This document shows, piece by piece, positions 1 to 12,962 of a DNA stretch of 64,000 nt. Source of the stretch: Rhodococcus opacus. Its GTDB lineage: Bacteria; Actinomycetota; Actinomycetes; Mycobacteriales; Mycobacteriaceae. The position numbers and the translations under genes were made by a program. How positions within the stretch are numbered: the stretch's first letter is position 1; every line of letters begins with the position of its first letter. The DNA is taken from NCBI RefSeq assembly GCF_012396235.1, contig NZ_JAAXPA010000008.1:62001-126000 (forward strand). The letters run 5' to 3'. Below the pieces are notes generated by a model, which did no database searches, was not told the DNA's origin, and saw only the letters and a list, made by a program, of their open reading frames with translations.

Positions 1-419
1 GGTTGTAGTGCCTCGATCAGCCGAGTCCGCTCGATCTCCGGAACCCGCCATGCGAACCGTCGCAACTGATCACGCTTGCATTCGATGTGCTGGGTAGCGA
101 CCTTATGTCCGGCCTCCGACAAGGAGACCCGCTTGACCCGCCGGTCGCGTTCGTCCTCCCGGCGAACGACCAGACCCAGTTTCACGAGTTGATCGACGTT
201 CCGACCCGCTGCGGCCACCGAGAGCCGCAACCGCTCGGCCACCTCGTTGATCGGAAGTGGCTCACCGTGCTGAACCAGCGCGAAGAGCATGCGCACCTGC
301 GAAAACGTGAGGTCCAGTTCGATGAGGTTGTCCATCGACTCCGACTCCCCCGCACTCAACAGTTGGGTGAAGAAGTCGTTGAGTAGTTCGAAGAGAAGAT
401 CAGGAGATTTGTCGGGCAC
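1..419 (-). CDS. MarR-family transcriptional regulator (3' end cut by window edge)
   Basis: The minus strand reads a winged-helix regulator of about 139 visible codons starting at a GTG. The central part carries the MarR DNA-binding region (LTFSQVRMLFALVQ, then INEVAERLRLSVAAAGRNVD, then a wing rich in Arg/Asp/Glu: VRREDERDRRVKRVSLSEAG). The family normally has about 140-160 residues, so only a short C-terminal piece is missing. It follows a quinone oxidoreductase gene in the same direction but has its own palindrome and promoter-like boxes just upstream. This suggests autoregulation, possibly control of the neighbouring reductase. The ligand is unknown. An upstream ATG is in another frame, which supports the GTG start. 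Confidence 0.8.
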   Translation of the reverse strand, partial: MPDKSPDLLFELLNDFFTQLLSAGESESMDNLIELDLTFSQVRMLFALVQHGEPLPINEVAERLRLSVAAAGRNVDQLVKLGLVVRREDERDRRVKRVSLSEAGHKVATQHIECKRDQLRRFAWRVPEIERTRLIEALQ

Positions 420-425
420 CCTCGA

Positions 426-460
426 ATGCTAGCGCTCATGCAACTATTGCCCAAGGGCAA
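426..460 (-). promoter_or_regulatory. MarR operator palindrome and candidate promoter
   Basis: A perfect inverted repeat TTGCCC-AA-GGGCAA lies at 447-460, the usual shape of a MarR-family operator. On the minus strand TTGGGC (454-449) and TAGCAT (431-426) are 17 bases apart, like -35 and -10 boxes. The GTG start at 419 is only about 7 bases beyond the -10 box, so the transcript could be leaderless. Repressor binding here would cover the -35 box. The boxes are read by eye. Confidence 0.55.
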
Positions 461-526
461 CTATGACGCAACCGAATAAATGGTGTCAGGTATCACATCC
501 CCCGGCGGCAGCCTGGACCTGCGGGT

Positions 527-1492
527 TCAGTCCTGGACGAGCACCGCTTTACCCAGCACGAGGCCTGCCTCGAGGTCACGCAGTGCGTCCGCGGCCCGCT
601 CGAGGGGATACCGCGAGGTGACCACGGGACGCAGTCCGCGTTCGACATGCCGGATCAACGCGGCATGCACCTCTTCCAGCGCAGTCGGTTCGGTCCGGAT
701 GAACTCACCCCACGCCGCACCCACGATGCTGATGTTGCGGAACAGCACCCGGTTCACCTTCACCTCGGGGATCGTCCCTCCCGCGAAACCGATCACGACC
801 AGCCGGCCTTCCGGGGCCAGCACCCGGACGGCCTCGTCGAACGCGTCGCCGCCGACCGGATCGACCACGATCTGCGCGCCCCGGCCGCCGGTCAGCTCAC
901 GGACCCGGGCGCCCCAGCCGTCGCCGAGGCGGACGACCTCGTCGGCCCCCAGTTCGCGCAGGAAGTCGTCGGCCCCGTCCCGGCGCACCACCGCGATCAC
1001 GCGGGCGCCGTGCGCCTTGGCCAACTGGATGGTGGACGTTCCCACCCCACCCGCCGCGCCGAGGACGACGACGGTTTCGTCTGCCCGCAGCCGAGCCCGG
1101 CGCTCCAGCGCGAATTCCATCGTCTGATAGTTGATGATCAGCGACGCCGCTTCGTCGAAATCCAGGATCGACGGGATGGGCAGCACCTGCGCCGGCGGCA
1201 CCGCGACCCGTTCGGCGTAACCGCCGACCTGCGACGCCGCGAGCACCCGGCGACCGGGCTCGAACCCACTGCCTGCCGGTGCGGACACCACGACACCCGC
1301 GACTTCGGCACCGGGAACGAACGGCAACTCGGGGCCCAGCTGATATTTGCCGTAGCTGATCAGCAGGTCGGGGAAGCACACACCGCTGGCCTTGACGTCG
1401 ATCAGGACGAGTCCGTCGGCCGCTGGTTCGGGGATGTCCTGCAGCGTCATGCCGCCCGGCCCCGACAGCTCCGTCACCACCACTGCGCGCAT
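527..1492 (-). CDS. Zinc-independent quinone oxidoreductase / MDR-superfamily NADPH reductase
   Basis: The 321-residue protein has the GroES-like N-terminal domain (about 1-120) and a Rossmann domain with the NADP-binding loop GAAGGVG at 145-151, followed by IQLAKAHGARVIAVVRR. The Cys/His ligands of zinc alcohol dehydrogenases are not evident, which points to the zeta-crystallin/QOR branch that reduces quinones or enones with NADPH. Its start lies 37 bases after the fprB stop, so the two are probably co-transcribed, pairing two pyridine-nucleotide redox enzymes. The MarR gene lies downstream. The substrate cannot be told from sequence; enoyl reductase is an alternative. Confidence 0.82.
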   Translation of the reverse strand: MRAVVVTELSGPGGMTLQDIPEPAADGLVLIDVKASGVCFPDLLISYGKYQLGPELPFVPGAEVAGVVVSAPAGSGFEPGRRVLAASQVGGYAERVAVPPAQVLPIPSILDFDEAASLIINYQTMEFALERRARLRADETVVVLGAAGGVGTSTIQLAKAHGARVIAVVRRDGADDFLRELGADEVVRLGDGWGARVRELTGGRGAQIVVDPVGGDAFDEAVRVLAPEGRLVVIGFAGGTIPEVKVNRVLFRNISIVGAAWGEFIRTEPTALEEVHAALIRHVERGLRPVVTSRYPLERAADALRDLEAGLVLGKAVLVQD

Positions 1493-1529
1493 GCTCGAAA
1501 CATTAGACGCGCAGGGGTGGCGAGAGGCG

Positions 1530-3191
1530 TCAACGAGCGAACAGCCGCTTCCGCCTGCGGGCGACGGAGACCAGCTCGACCGTGTCGGTCATCTTGACGC
1601 GGGGCCGGCCGGACCCCGCCGCGCGGCCGGTCTCCGCCTTGTCGATCGCACGCCAGCCGGGGAAGCCGATCTGTTCCGGCTGGCGTCGCTCGATCAGCTT
1701 CTTCACGTCCTTGCGGGTGCCGACCGTGCCGAGGAGCTTTCCGGCCTCGAAATCCGCGAGCAGCGACGACACCGTCTCCTTCGCGCACGCCTTGTTGGTG
1801 CCGATGACGCCGCTGGGACCACGCTTGATCCATCCGGTCACGTACACCCGGTCGGTGACCCGGCCGTGCTCGTTGGGGATCACGCCGCGCTTCTCGTCGA
1901 ACGCGACACCGCCGACGGGATTGCCGCGGTACCCGATGGAACGCAGCACGAGCGAGGTGTCCAGCGAGCCCTCCTCGCCCCGAGCCCGGGCGGACAACGC
2001 GCCGGACTCGTCGACCACCAGTTCGTTGCGTCCGTAGCGCAGGGCCTCGGCCTTGCCGGATCCGGTGACCTCGAGCGGCGACGCCAGGTAGCGGAACACG
2101 ATGCGCTTGTGACCGGGCCGCGGGGCACGCTGCGCGAACTCCCGTGCCAGCCGGACCTTCATCGCGGTGGCCGGGTCGTCCAGCAGTGCCTCACTGGCCG
2201 GGTCCAGGTCGAGGTCGGCGTCGTCGATGACGACGTCCACGTTCTCGAGGTCGCCGAGCGCCAGGAACTCGGGGTTGCTGTAGGCGGCCTGCGCGGGCCC
2301 GCGGCGGCCGAGGAGCACGACCTCCTCGATGTTGCTGCGCCGCAGCGCGGCGAGGGCGTGATCGGCGATGTCCGTCCGCTCCAGCTCCTCGACGTTCATC
2401 GTGAGGATGCGGGCCACGTCGAGCGCGACGTTGCCGTTGCCGACGATCACCGCGCGCTTCGCGGACAGGTCGAACGTGCGCTCCGCGTAGTCCGGGTGGC
2501 CGTTGTACCAGGCCACGAACTCGGTGGCAGCGTGCACGCCGGGAAGGTCCTCACCCGGGATTCCCAGACGCCGGTCGCTCGACGCCCCGACGGCGTAGAT
2601 GACGGCGTGGTGATGCTCCAGCAGCTCGTCGTGGGTGACGTGCTTGCCGACCTCGACGTTGAGGTGGAACGCGAAGTTCGGCCGGTCGAGGCTCCATTCG
2701 AACATCCGGGTCACCTCCTTGGTGCCGGGATGGTCGGGTGCGACACCGGCGCGGACGAGTCCCCACGGGGTCGGGAGCTTCTCGAACATCTCGACCTCGA
2801 CGTCCGAACGTTCGAGCAGTTCACCCGCCGCGTAGCAGGCCGCGGGGCCGGCGCCGACGACGGCGACCCGGAGTGTGCCGAGGTCACGGCGCGGCGGAGT
2901 CGCCGGCGTGAGGGGGATCCACCCGGTCGGCATCGGGTTGGTCGTGTAGTACTCGGCGTTGATCTCCTTGTAGCGGGTGAGCGAACCGATGAGCTTGTCT
3001 TCCGGGAAGATCGCGTCGACCGGACAGGCATCGACGCAGGCCCCGCAGTCGATGCAGGTTTCCGGGTCGATGTGCAGCATCTCGGTCTGCGCGAATTCCC
3101 GCTCCTCCGGTGTCGGATGGATGCAGTTCACGGGGCATGCGGAGACGCAGCTCGCGTCGTTGCAGCACGCCTGGGTGATGACATATGCCAT
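1530..3191 (-). CDS. fprB: Ferredoxin-fused ferredoxin/adrenodoxin-type NADP+ reductase (FprB)
   Basis: The protein has 553 residues from the ATG at 3191, preceded by GTGAGGAAA as ribosome site; longer in-frame starts have no such site. Residues 1-60 form a ferredoxin domain with cysteines 9/10, 15, 19 and 23 and a second group CIDCGACVDACP at 46-57, the spacing of a 7Fe (3Fe-4S plus 4Fe-4S) ferredoxin. From about 107 follows an adrenodoxin-reductase-like flavoprotein with the FAD loop GAGPA at 113-117 and an NADP loop GNGNVA near 260. M. tuberculosis FprB has the same fusion. The expected role is electron transfer between NADPH and iron-sulfur partners such as P450 or desaturase systems in the cytosol. 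It heads the operon with the quinone oxidoreductase and is divergent from the thioesterase gene. Confidence 0.9.
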   Translation of the reverse strand: MAYVITQACCNDASCVSACPVNCIHPTPEEREFAQTEMLHIDPETCIDCGACVDACPVDAIFPEDKLIGSLTRYKEINAEYYTTNPMPTGWIPLTPATPPRRDLGTLRVAVVGAGPAACYAAGELLERSDVEVEMFEKLPTPWGLVRAGVAPDHPGTKEVTRMFEWSLDRPNFAFHLNVEVGKHVTHDELLEHHHAVIYAVGASSDRRLGIPGEDLPGVHAATEFVAWYNGHPDYAERTFDLSAKRAVIVGNGNVALDVARILTMNVEELERTDIADHALAALRRSNIEEVVLLGRRGPAQAAYSNPEFLALGDLENVDVVIDDADLDLDPASEALLDDPATAMKVRLAREFAQRAPRPGHKRIVFRYLASPLEVTGSGKAEALRYGRNELVVDESGALSARARGEEGSLDTSLVLRSIGYRGNPVGGVAFDEKRGVIPNEHGRVTDRVYVTGWIKRGPSGVIGTNKACAKETVSSLLADFEAGKLLGTVGTRKDVKKLIERRQPEQIGFPGWRAIDKAETGRAAGSGRPRVKMTDTVELVSVARRRKRLFAR

Positions 3192-3232
3192 TGCGGTTTC
3201 CTCACACCTGTCCGGACCATCGAACTCGTTTA

Positions 3233-3249
3233 TGTTACACGTAGTAACA
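3233..3249. promoter_or_regulatory. Palindrome TGTTAC-N5-GTAACA in the divergent fprB/thioesterase promoter region
   Basis: The 152-base gap between the divergent starts holds a perfect 6-base inverted repeat TGTTAC / GTAACA with a 5-base spacer. The surrounding bases are A/T-rich for this genome, as expected of a promoter. The shape is typical of a TetR-family operator and could control both genes. No TetR gene is adjacent, so the regulator is unknown. Confidence 0.45.
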
Positions 3250-3343
3250 GTTATATGAACTGTACTGAGAATCGCGTCCGCAAACAAGCACCGGCGCCGG
3301 ATGGAAGAATCAAAGCTCCGTCCACGAGCGAAGGAACCGCATC

Positions 3344-4123
3344 TTGGCACTCGACCTACCCCTCGCCGCTCCCCCCGCACGCGGCCGCTTCTTCGAGACG
3401 TCCTGGCCGGTCCGCACCGGCGACATCGATGCCGCCAAGCGCCTCCGTCTCGACGGGATCGCGCGCTATCTGCAGGACGCCGGTCTGGACAACCTCGACG
3501 CGGTCGACGCCGCCGACAGCCACCCGCTGTGGATCGTCCGGCGCACCGTCATCGACGTCGTGCGGCCCGCGGTGTGGCCCGAGCGGGTGCACCTGCGGCG
3601 CTGGTGCTCGGCACTGTCGACCCGTTGGACGAACATGCGGGTCCAGATCGAGGGTGAGGCGGGCGCGCTCATCGAGACCGAAGGTTTCTGGATCCACATC
3701 AGCGGCGAAACGGGAATGCCCACCCGCATCGACGACGGGTTCATCGAACGCCTCGGGGAATCGGCGGACGAACACCGGCTCAAGTGGAAGCGGTGGCTCG
3801 TCGAGAATGCTCCGGCCGCCGACGAGGACGGCATCGTGGACACCGAGTTCGTCCTGCGCCGCACCGACATCGACCCGTTCGACCACGTCAACAACGCCGT
3901 CTACTGGCAGGCCGTCGAAGAACTGCTCGCCGACCACGAGCATCCGGGCGGTGGCCGCCTCGTCGACAACCCCCATCGCGCCGTGCTCGAATACCTCTCG
4001 CCCATCGTGTCGACCGACCGGATCGTCCTGCGTTCGCGGCGGGACGACACGTCGCTGACCGTGTGGTTCCTGGTCGACGACGCCCTGCGCGCCGTGGCCC
4101 GGGTCGGGCCACTCACCACCTGA
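3344..4123 (+). CDS. Acyl-ACP thioesterase (FatA/FatB-type double hotdog)
   Basis: The 259-residue protein starts at TTG 3344, with AAGGA 8 bases upstream deciding the start. It consists of two hotdog folds. The first begins SWPVRTGDIDAAKRL (about 20-35). The second has the FatA/B-like motif DHVNNAVYW at 180-188, where an Asn/His pair normally supports catalysis. Such enzymes release free fatty acids from acyl carrier protein, or in actinobacteria possibly from acyl-CoA. It is divergent from fprB and converges with the XRE regulator, the two stop codons abutting at 4123/4124. Chain-length preference cannot be read from sequence. Confidence 0.8.
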   Translation: MALDLPLAAPPARGRFFETSWPVRTGDIDAAKRLRLDGIARYLQDAGLDNLDAVDAADSHPLWIVRRTVIDVVRPAVWPERVHLRRWCSALSTRWTNMRVQIEGEAGALIETEGFWIHISGETGMPTRIDDGFIERLGESADEHRLKWKRWLVENAPAADEDGIVDTEFVLRRTDIDPFDHVNNAVYWQAVEELLADHEHPGGGRLVDNPHRAVLEYLSPIVSTDRIVLRSRRDDTSLTVWFLVDDALRAVARVGPLTT

Positions 4124-4960
4124 TCAGACCATCTGCTGGGTGCCGATCACCCGCAACAGGTCGAGTCTGGCCCGCGCATCGGAGCCCGGCTGCGGCATGT
4201 ACACGAGCAGGTGCTGATAGGCGCTCGGGGTCAGCAGCGTCTCGCAGACGAGGTCGATACGTCCGACCTCGGCGCGGAGGACGGTCTTCGTGTCGGACCG
4301 GCGGACGGCCACATCGTGCCTGTCCCAGAGCGCCGCGAACTCGGTGCTGCTCTCGTAGAGGCGGTCCACCAGTTCCGTCACGTCGGCGTCACCCGCCCGC
4401 CGGGCGGCTGTCGCCCGCAGATCCGCGACGTGACGTCCGGCGAGCCGCTCGTGATCGTCTTCAGGGAACATCCCGCGCTCGCCGGGGTGCGCGAACCACC
4501 GCCACGGCACGTACCGATCGAGACCCGAATACCGGGACGCGTCGCCGAACAGGATCACGTGCATGCGGTTCTGGACCAGCACTTCCCCGAGGTCCGAGAT
4601 GACGCAGCCCGGGGTGTCGTCGAGCTTGTCGAGCAGATGCAGCAGTCCCGGTCCGACGTGCTTGTTGCCCGCGGCCCGCATCGGCGGAACCTGACCCGAC
4701 AACAGGTAGAGATGGTCGCGCTGATCGTCGGTCAGCCGCAGCGCCCGCGCGATCGACGCCAGGACCTGCGTCGACGGATGCGGGCCGCGTGCCTGCTCGA
4801 GTCGCGTGTAGTAGTCCGTCGACATTCCCGCGAGCATCGCCACCTCGTCGCGCCGGAGCCCCGGCGTCCGCCGCCGCACTCCCGGTGGCAGTCCGACGTC
4901 GGCCGGAACCAGCTGTTCCCTGCGACGGCGGAGGAAGTCGGCCAACTCGGAGCGGTTCAT
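4124..4960 (-). CDS. XRE-family regulator with MmyB-like C-terminal domain
   Basis: The 278-residue protein has an N-terminal helix-turn-helix (about 5-75) with the signature PGLRRDEVAMLAGMSTDYYTRLEQ. A C-terminal MmyB-type PAS-like domain follows, with the typical WFAHPG and VRRSDTK segments; the family is thought to bind a small hydrophobic ligand. In actinobacteria such regulators are commonly divergent from a single oxidoreductase gene, as here with the aldo/keto reductase at 5095. The 134-base gap contains a palindrome that could be the operator. Length is normal for the family. Confidence 0.88.
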   Translation of the reverse strand: MNRSELADFLRRRREQLVPADVGLPPGVRRRTPGLRRDEVAMLAGMSTDYYTRLEQARGPHPSTQVLASIARALRLTDDQRDHLYLLSGQVPPMRAAGNKHVGPGLLHLLDKLDDTPGCVISDLGEVLVQNRMHVILFGDASRYSGLDRYVPWRWFAHPGERGMFPEDDHERLAGRHVADLRATAARRAGDADVTELVDRLYESSTEFAALWDRHDVAVRRSDTKTVLRAEVGRIDLVCETLLTPSAYQHLLVYMPQPGSDARARLDLLRVIGTQQMV

Positions 4961-5027
4961 GAATCAACTGTGCCGGACCCGCCTGCCCGCTGCCAGGGAT
5001 CGCCGGTCCCCCGATGAGCGGTCTCTG

Positions 5028-5045
5028 GTTGCCGCTCCCGGCAAC
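5028..5045. promoter_or_regulatory. Inverted repeat GTTGCCG-N4-CGGCAAC, candidate operator of the XRE regulator
   Basis: A perfect 7-base inverted repeat with a 4-base spacer lies between the divergent XRE and aldo/keto reductase starts, 49 bases before the reductase ATG. Position and symmetry suit a dimeric repressor acting on both genes. There is no direct binding evidence. Confidence 0.45.
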
Positions 5046-5094
5046 GGCGACGCTGGTAACAGTCCGGAACAGCCACCGACCATCGGAGCAGAAC

Positions 5095-6108
<1,014 letters not shown>

Positions 6109-6117
6109 CGTCTAGCC

Positions 6118-6630
6118 ATGGCCTCGCACAGCTCGTCGCGGAATCGCACCCTGATCCTGATGCGCCACGGCAAGTCTGCGTACCCGGAGGGGGTCGCGGA
6201 TCACGAGCGGCCGTTGGCGCCGCGCGGCCGGAAGCAGGCGGGTCTGGCCGGTGAGTGGCTGCGGTCGACTCAGCCGCCGATCGACGCCGTGCTGTGTTCG
6301 ACCGCGCGCCGCACCCGGGAAACGCTGGAGGCGACCCGGGTCGGCGCTCCCGCCCGGTTCGCCGAGGAGCTGTACGGCGCGTACCCGTCCGAGGTGCTCA
6401 TGGAGATCGTGCGGGTCGAACCGTCGGTGCGTACCCTGCTCGTGGTCGGGCACGTTCCCGGCATGCCGTCGACGGCACTGGATCTGGCGGGCAACCCCGA
6501 TACCGGGGAGGCCAACCTGATGCGGGAGAAGTTCCCGACGTCCGCGCTCGCCGTCCTCACGGTGCCGTGCGACTGGGACGAACTCACGTCGAGCGCGGCG
6601 TCACTCGCCGCGTTCCACGTTCCGCGGTAG
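6118..6630 (+). CDS. sixA: SixA-like phosphohistidine phosphatase (histidine phosphatase superfamily)
   Basis: The 170-residue protein has the catalytic RHGKS motif at 16-20 (LILMRHGKSAYPEGV), the second Arg segment STARRTRETLEAT and a C-terminal VVGHVPG with the second catalytic His. This is the SixA pattern, which removes phosphate from histidines in phosphorelay proteins. The actual substrate in actinobacteria is unknown and small-molecule phosphates are possible. It starts 9 bases after the aldo/keto reductase stop and probably shares its transcript. Confidence 0.82.
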   Translation: MASHSSSRNRTLILMRHGKSAYPEGVADHERPLAPRGRKQAGLAGEWLRSTQPPIDAVLCSTARRTRETLEATRVGAPARFAEELYGAYPSEVLMEIVRVEPSVRTLLVVGHVPGMPSTALDLAGNPDTGEANLMREKFPTSALAVLTVPCDWDELTSSAASLAAFHVPR

Positions 6631-6635
6631 CGGTC

Positions 6636-6836
6636 TCAGAACAGCTTCCGGCCGACGACGGCGACGACACCCAGAATGAGGACCAGCACGAGGGCTGACC
6701 AGAATCCGAACAGCCACCACACCACCCCGAAGACGACCAGTGCCGGGGCCACGGTGATGAGTGCGATCGTGGGGCTTTCCCGCAGCACTTCGAGTGCCGA
6801 CTCGGTCTTGACGCGATCGATCTTCTTCTCGGACAT
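6636..6836 (-). CDS. Small conserved membrane protein, unknown function
   Basis: The 66-residue protein has a charged N-terminus (MSEKKIDRVKTESALEVLRE) and two closely spaced hydrophobic stretches (about 23-45 and 46-62), giving a probable two-pass inner-membrane hairpin. It converges with sixA, the two stops being 5 bases apart. An ATG start and a coherent hydrophobic profile support a real gene. I do not recognise a named family. Confidence 0.6.
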   Translation of the reverse strand: MSEKKIDRVKTESALEVLRESPTIALITVAPALVVFGVVWWLFGFWSALVLVLILGVVAVVGRKLF

Positions 6837-6955
6837 CTCGTCCCCGTTCAGCTAAACCACGCATATCGGACAGGTGTGCTCGAGGATAGTCTTCCCGGAC
6901 GAGAACCAGCCTCCGAGCGAGGGCAGACGAGCGGCGAGGAGATGAGGAAAGCGCA

Positions 6956-7513
6956 GTGACCACCCGACAGGAGATGGCCGCCCAGACACGCCGGGACTTG
7001 CTCGACGCCGCCCAAGTGGTCTTCGAACGCAAGGGGTATCTGAACGCGACCATCACCGACATCACCACCGAGGCCGGCAAGGCCGCGGGCTCGTTCTACA
7101 ACCATGTCGACGGCAAGGAGGCGCTGCTCCTCGCGCTCGCGGGCGACATCGGCAACGACGCGGATGCACTCATCGCCACGTCCCCGGACGATCTGCGGGA
7201 CCTCGGCCCGCATCTCGCCGTGTTCTGGCAACTCCAGTCGCGGCATCGCACGGTGATGGCCGCGCTCCGTGACGCAGCCCTCGTCGATCCCGCGTTCGCG
7301 CAGCGGATGCACGACTTCGGGATCGAACAGATGAAGCCGTAGGCCGAACTCCTCACGGCACTCGCCGCGGACGGCGCGCACCTCCCCGCGAGCCCCGACG
7401 TCAGTGCCCAGCTGATCGCCGCGGTGGCGACCGCCTTCGTCGGCCTGCGGGACGGCGACGACGAGGGCATCGCCGCACTCACCCGGTTCGTCGAGCGCGG
7501 CCTCCTCGGCTAA
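6956..7513 (+). pseudogene. TetR-family regulator interrupted by an in-frame amber codon
   Basis: A GTG start at 6956 behind GAGGAAA opens a clear TetR N-terminus: RRDLLDAAQVVFERKGY, then ATITDITTEAGKAAGSFYNHVDGKEALL, the helix-turn-helix. After 128 residues (ending GIEQMKP) the frame meets TAG at 7340-7342. It then continues open in the same frame for 56 more codons, with normal composition and a plausible ligand-domain end (AELLTALAADGAHL ... FVERGLLG) up to TAA at 7511. A single CAG or GAG to TAG change would explain this. The product would keep the DNA-binding domain but lose about a third of the ligand/dimer domain. Sequencing error is the alternative. Its stop overlaps that of the convergent M23 gene. 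Confidence 0.75.
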
Positions 7514-8742
7514 CTGCCCGGGAACGTCACGACGTCGAGGTACAGCGGCATCTCGTCGGTGCGCGACCCGGTCTGCGTTCCCGTCGCGTCGACCACCGGG
7601 GCGCCGGCGGTCGCAGCGGCCTCGAAGCTCTCCCCCGTCACCCGCCCGTCGAGGTCGAAGTTCTCGAACTCGAACGGAATGCCGTTCGACGCCAGATAGT
7701 CCGGCCCGTCCATCAGATGGAAGTGCAGATGCGGTGCGTCGGTGTTTCCGCTGTTGCCCAGCAGCCCGAGTTGGTCGCCCGCCCGCAGGTCCTGGCCGAC
7801 GCTGATGTCGTCCACGCTGCCGGGCTGCAGATGCGCGTAGAACGCGTACCGCCCGTTCCCGATGTCCTGGACGACGTGATTTCCGCCGTACTGGTCGAGG
7901 GGCAGTCCCTGCGGACTGGCACCCGGAACCTGTTCGGACAGATCACCCACGACGGCGATCACCTTGCCGTCCGACACCGCACGGACCGGTGCGCCGTAGT
8001 ACTCGTAGCTCGACAATTGAGTCTTGTCGCCGACGTAGATGCGTCCCTGCTCGTCGAGTTGGACGAAGTCGATCGCGAAGCGCTCGGCCGCGAGCATCCG
8101 TCCGTTGATCGGCAGCACGGCCGCGCGGTGGGACGTGACCGTGCAGCAGCCGGTGCCGTCGAGCCACCGCGGCCCGTCGAGGGGAGCGCGGATCCGGACG
8201 GCGTCGCGGGTGTCGACTTCGGTGTCAGCCACGTTCTCGGCCAGCTGGGAAGGCACGAGCGACGTCGCCTGCGGGAAGTCGACGTTCACGACGTGGCCGA
8301 GGCTACGGGGCACGTCGTCGGGACTGTTCAATGTCGCGTCGATCCACACCAGCCCCTGCTGTCCGGGGGTGAGAACGGTGCCGGTCCTCGGTCCACCGCC
8401 GAGGGCCTGGAACCACGGTGTCAGCGCCTCGCCGCTCAGGTCCACCAGCGTGCGGCCGTCGCCCTTCACCTGCAGCGACGTGATCGTCGCCGGCTGCGAA
8501 CCGGTATTCGTCAGCCGCAGTTCGTAGGCGAGATGCACGCGACCGTCGCTGCCCGTCACCGGGATAGGCGCGGCCACCACATCCGCGACCACCGGAGTGA
8601 GCACGGCGGGACCGGCGGACGTGGCCGGCGCCGCCGACGACGTCGCCTCGCTCTGCTGGGTGTCCGAGGCCGTGCAGGAGGTCGCTGCCCCCATGACGAC
8701 GGCGAGAAGAAGCGCGATGGCGAACCTCGACCGGGCCATCAT
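7510..8742 (-). CDS. M23-family peptidase-like lipoprotein
   Basis: The 410-residue protein begins with a lipoprotein signal peptide (MMARSRFAIALLLAVV) with lipobox AATSC, lipidated Cys at 23, followed by a Ser/Ala/Thr linker. A beta-rich domain occupies about 50-200. The C-terminal LytM/M23 fold has YAHLQPGSV and the zinc motif HLHFH. The first zinc ligand of M23 enzymes (HxxxD) appears as RFAID, with Arg for His, so the protein may be a non-catalytic or altered wall-binding member. It should be anchored on the outer face of the membrane and act on or bind peptidoglycan. Confidence 0.83.
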   Translation of the reverse strand: MMARSRFAIALLLAVVMGAATSCTASDTQQSEATSSAAPATSAGPAVLTPVVADVVAAPIPVTGSDGRVHLAYELRLTNTGSQPATITSLQVKGDGRTLVDLSGEALTPWFQALGGGPRTGTVLTPGQQGLVWIDATLNSPDDVPRSLGHVVNVDFPQATSLVPSQLAENVADTEVDTRDAVRIRAPLDGPRWLDGTGCCTVTSHRAAVLPINGRMLAAERFAIDFVQLDEQGRIYVGDKTQLSSYEYYGAPVRAVSDGKVIAVVGDLSEQVPGASPQGLPLDQYGGNHVVQDIGNGRYAFYAHLQPGSVDDISVGQDLRAGDQLGLLGNSGNTDAPHLHFHLMDGPDYLASNGIPFEFENFDLDGRVTGESFEAAATAGAPVVDATGTQTGSRTDEMPLYLDVVTFPGS

Positions 8743-8790
8743 CCGACGCTAGCAACGGCGAACACCCGGCGACAAGGCAAGGAAACAGAT

Positions 8791-8828
8791 GAAGGCCCCA
8801 CCCCCGAAGAGAGAGGGGTGGGGCCTTC
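8791..8828 (-). terminator. Rho-independent-type terminator after rpoC
   Basis: A perfect 14-base-pair stem (8791-8804 with 8815-8828) and 10-base loop lies about 60 bases beyond the rpoC stop. The arm core is GGCCCCACCCC. It lacks a long U tract, as is common in actinobacteria. It would also end any transcript from the opposite side. Confidence 0.85.
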
Positions 8829-8888
8829 GTCCTTGGTGAGTGCCCGGCGAGTCCTGGGACTCGTCAACCGCTCACGGGCGCGGAGCGC

Positions 8889-12845
<3,957 letters not shown>

Positions 12846-12924
12846 GTAACTTCCTTTCCCCAGAGGGATTGTGGATCAGCGGTGGCCGCCGATACCTGAC
12901 TGCCAATTCAAATGTGAACTACGC

Positions 12925-12954
12925 CCCCGGACCCTGATTTCTCAGGACCCGGGG
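12925..12954 (-). terminator. Intercistronic hairpin between rpoB and rpoC
   Basis: In the rpoB-rpoC gap the minus strand can form a 13-base-pair stem (two G-U pairs) with a GAAA tetraloop: CCCCGGGTCCTGA / TCAGGGTCCGGGG. No U tract follows, so it is more likely a partial terminator or RNA-processing/stability element than a full stop. It may set the rpoB:rpoC ratio. Confidence 0.55.
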
Positions 12955-12962
12955 ACCGAAAC

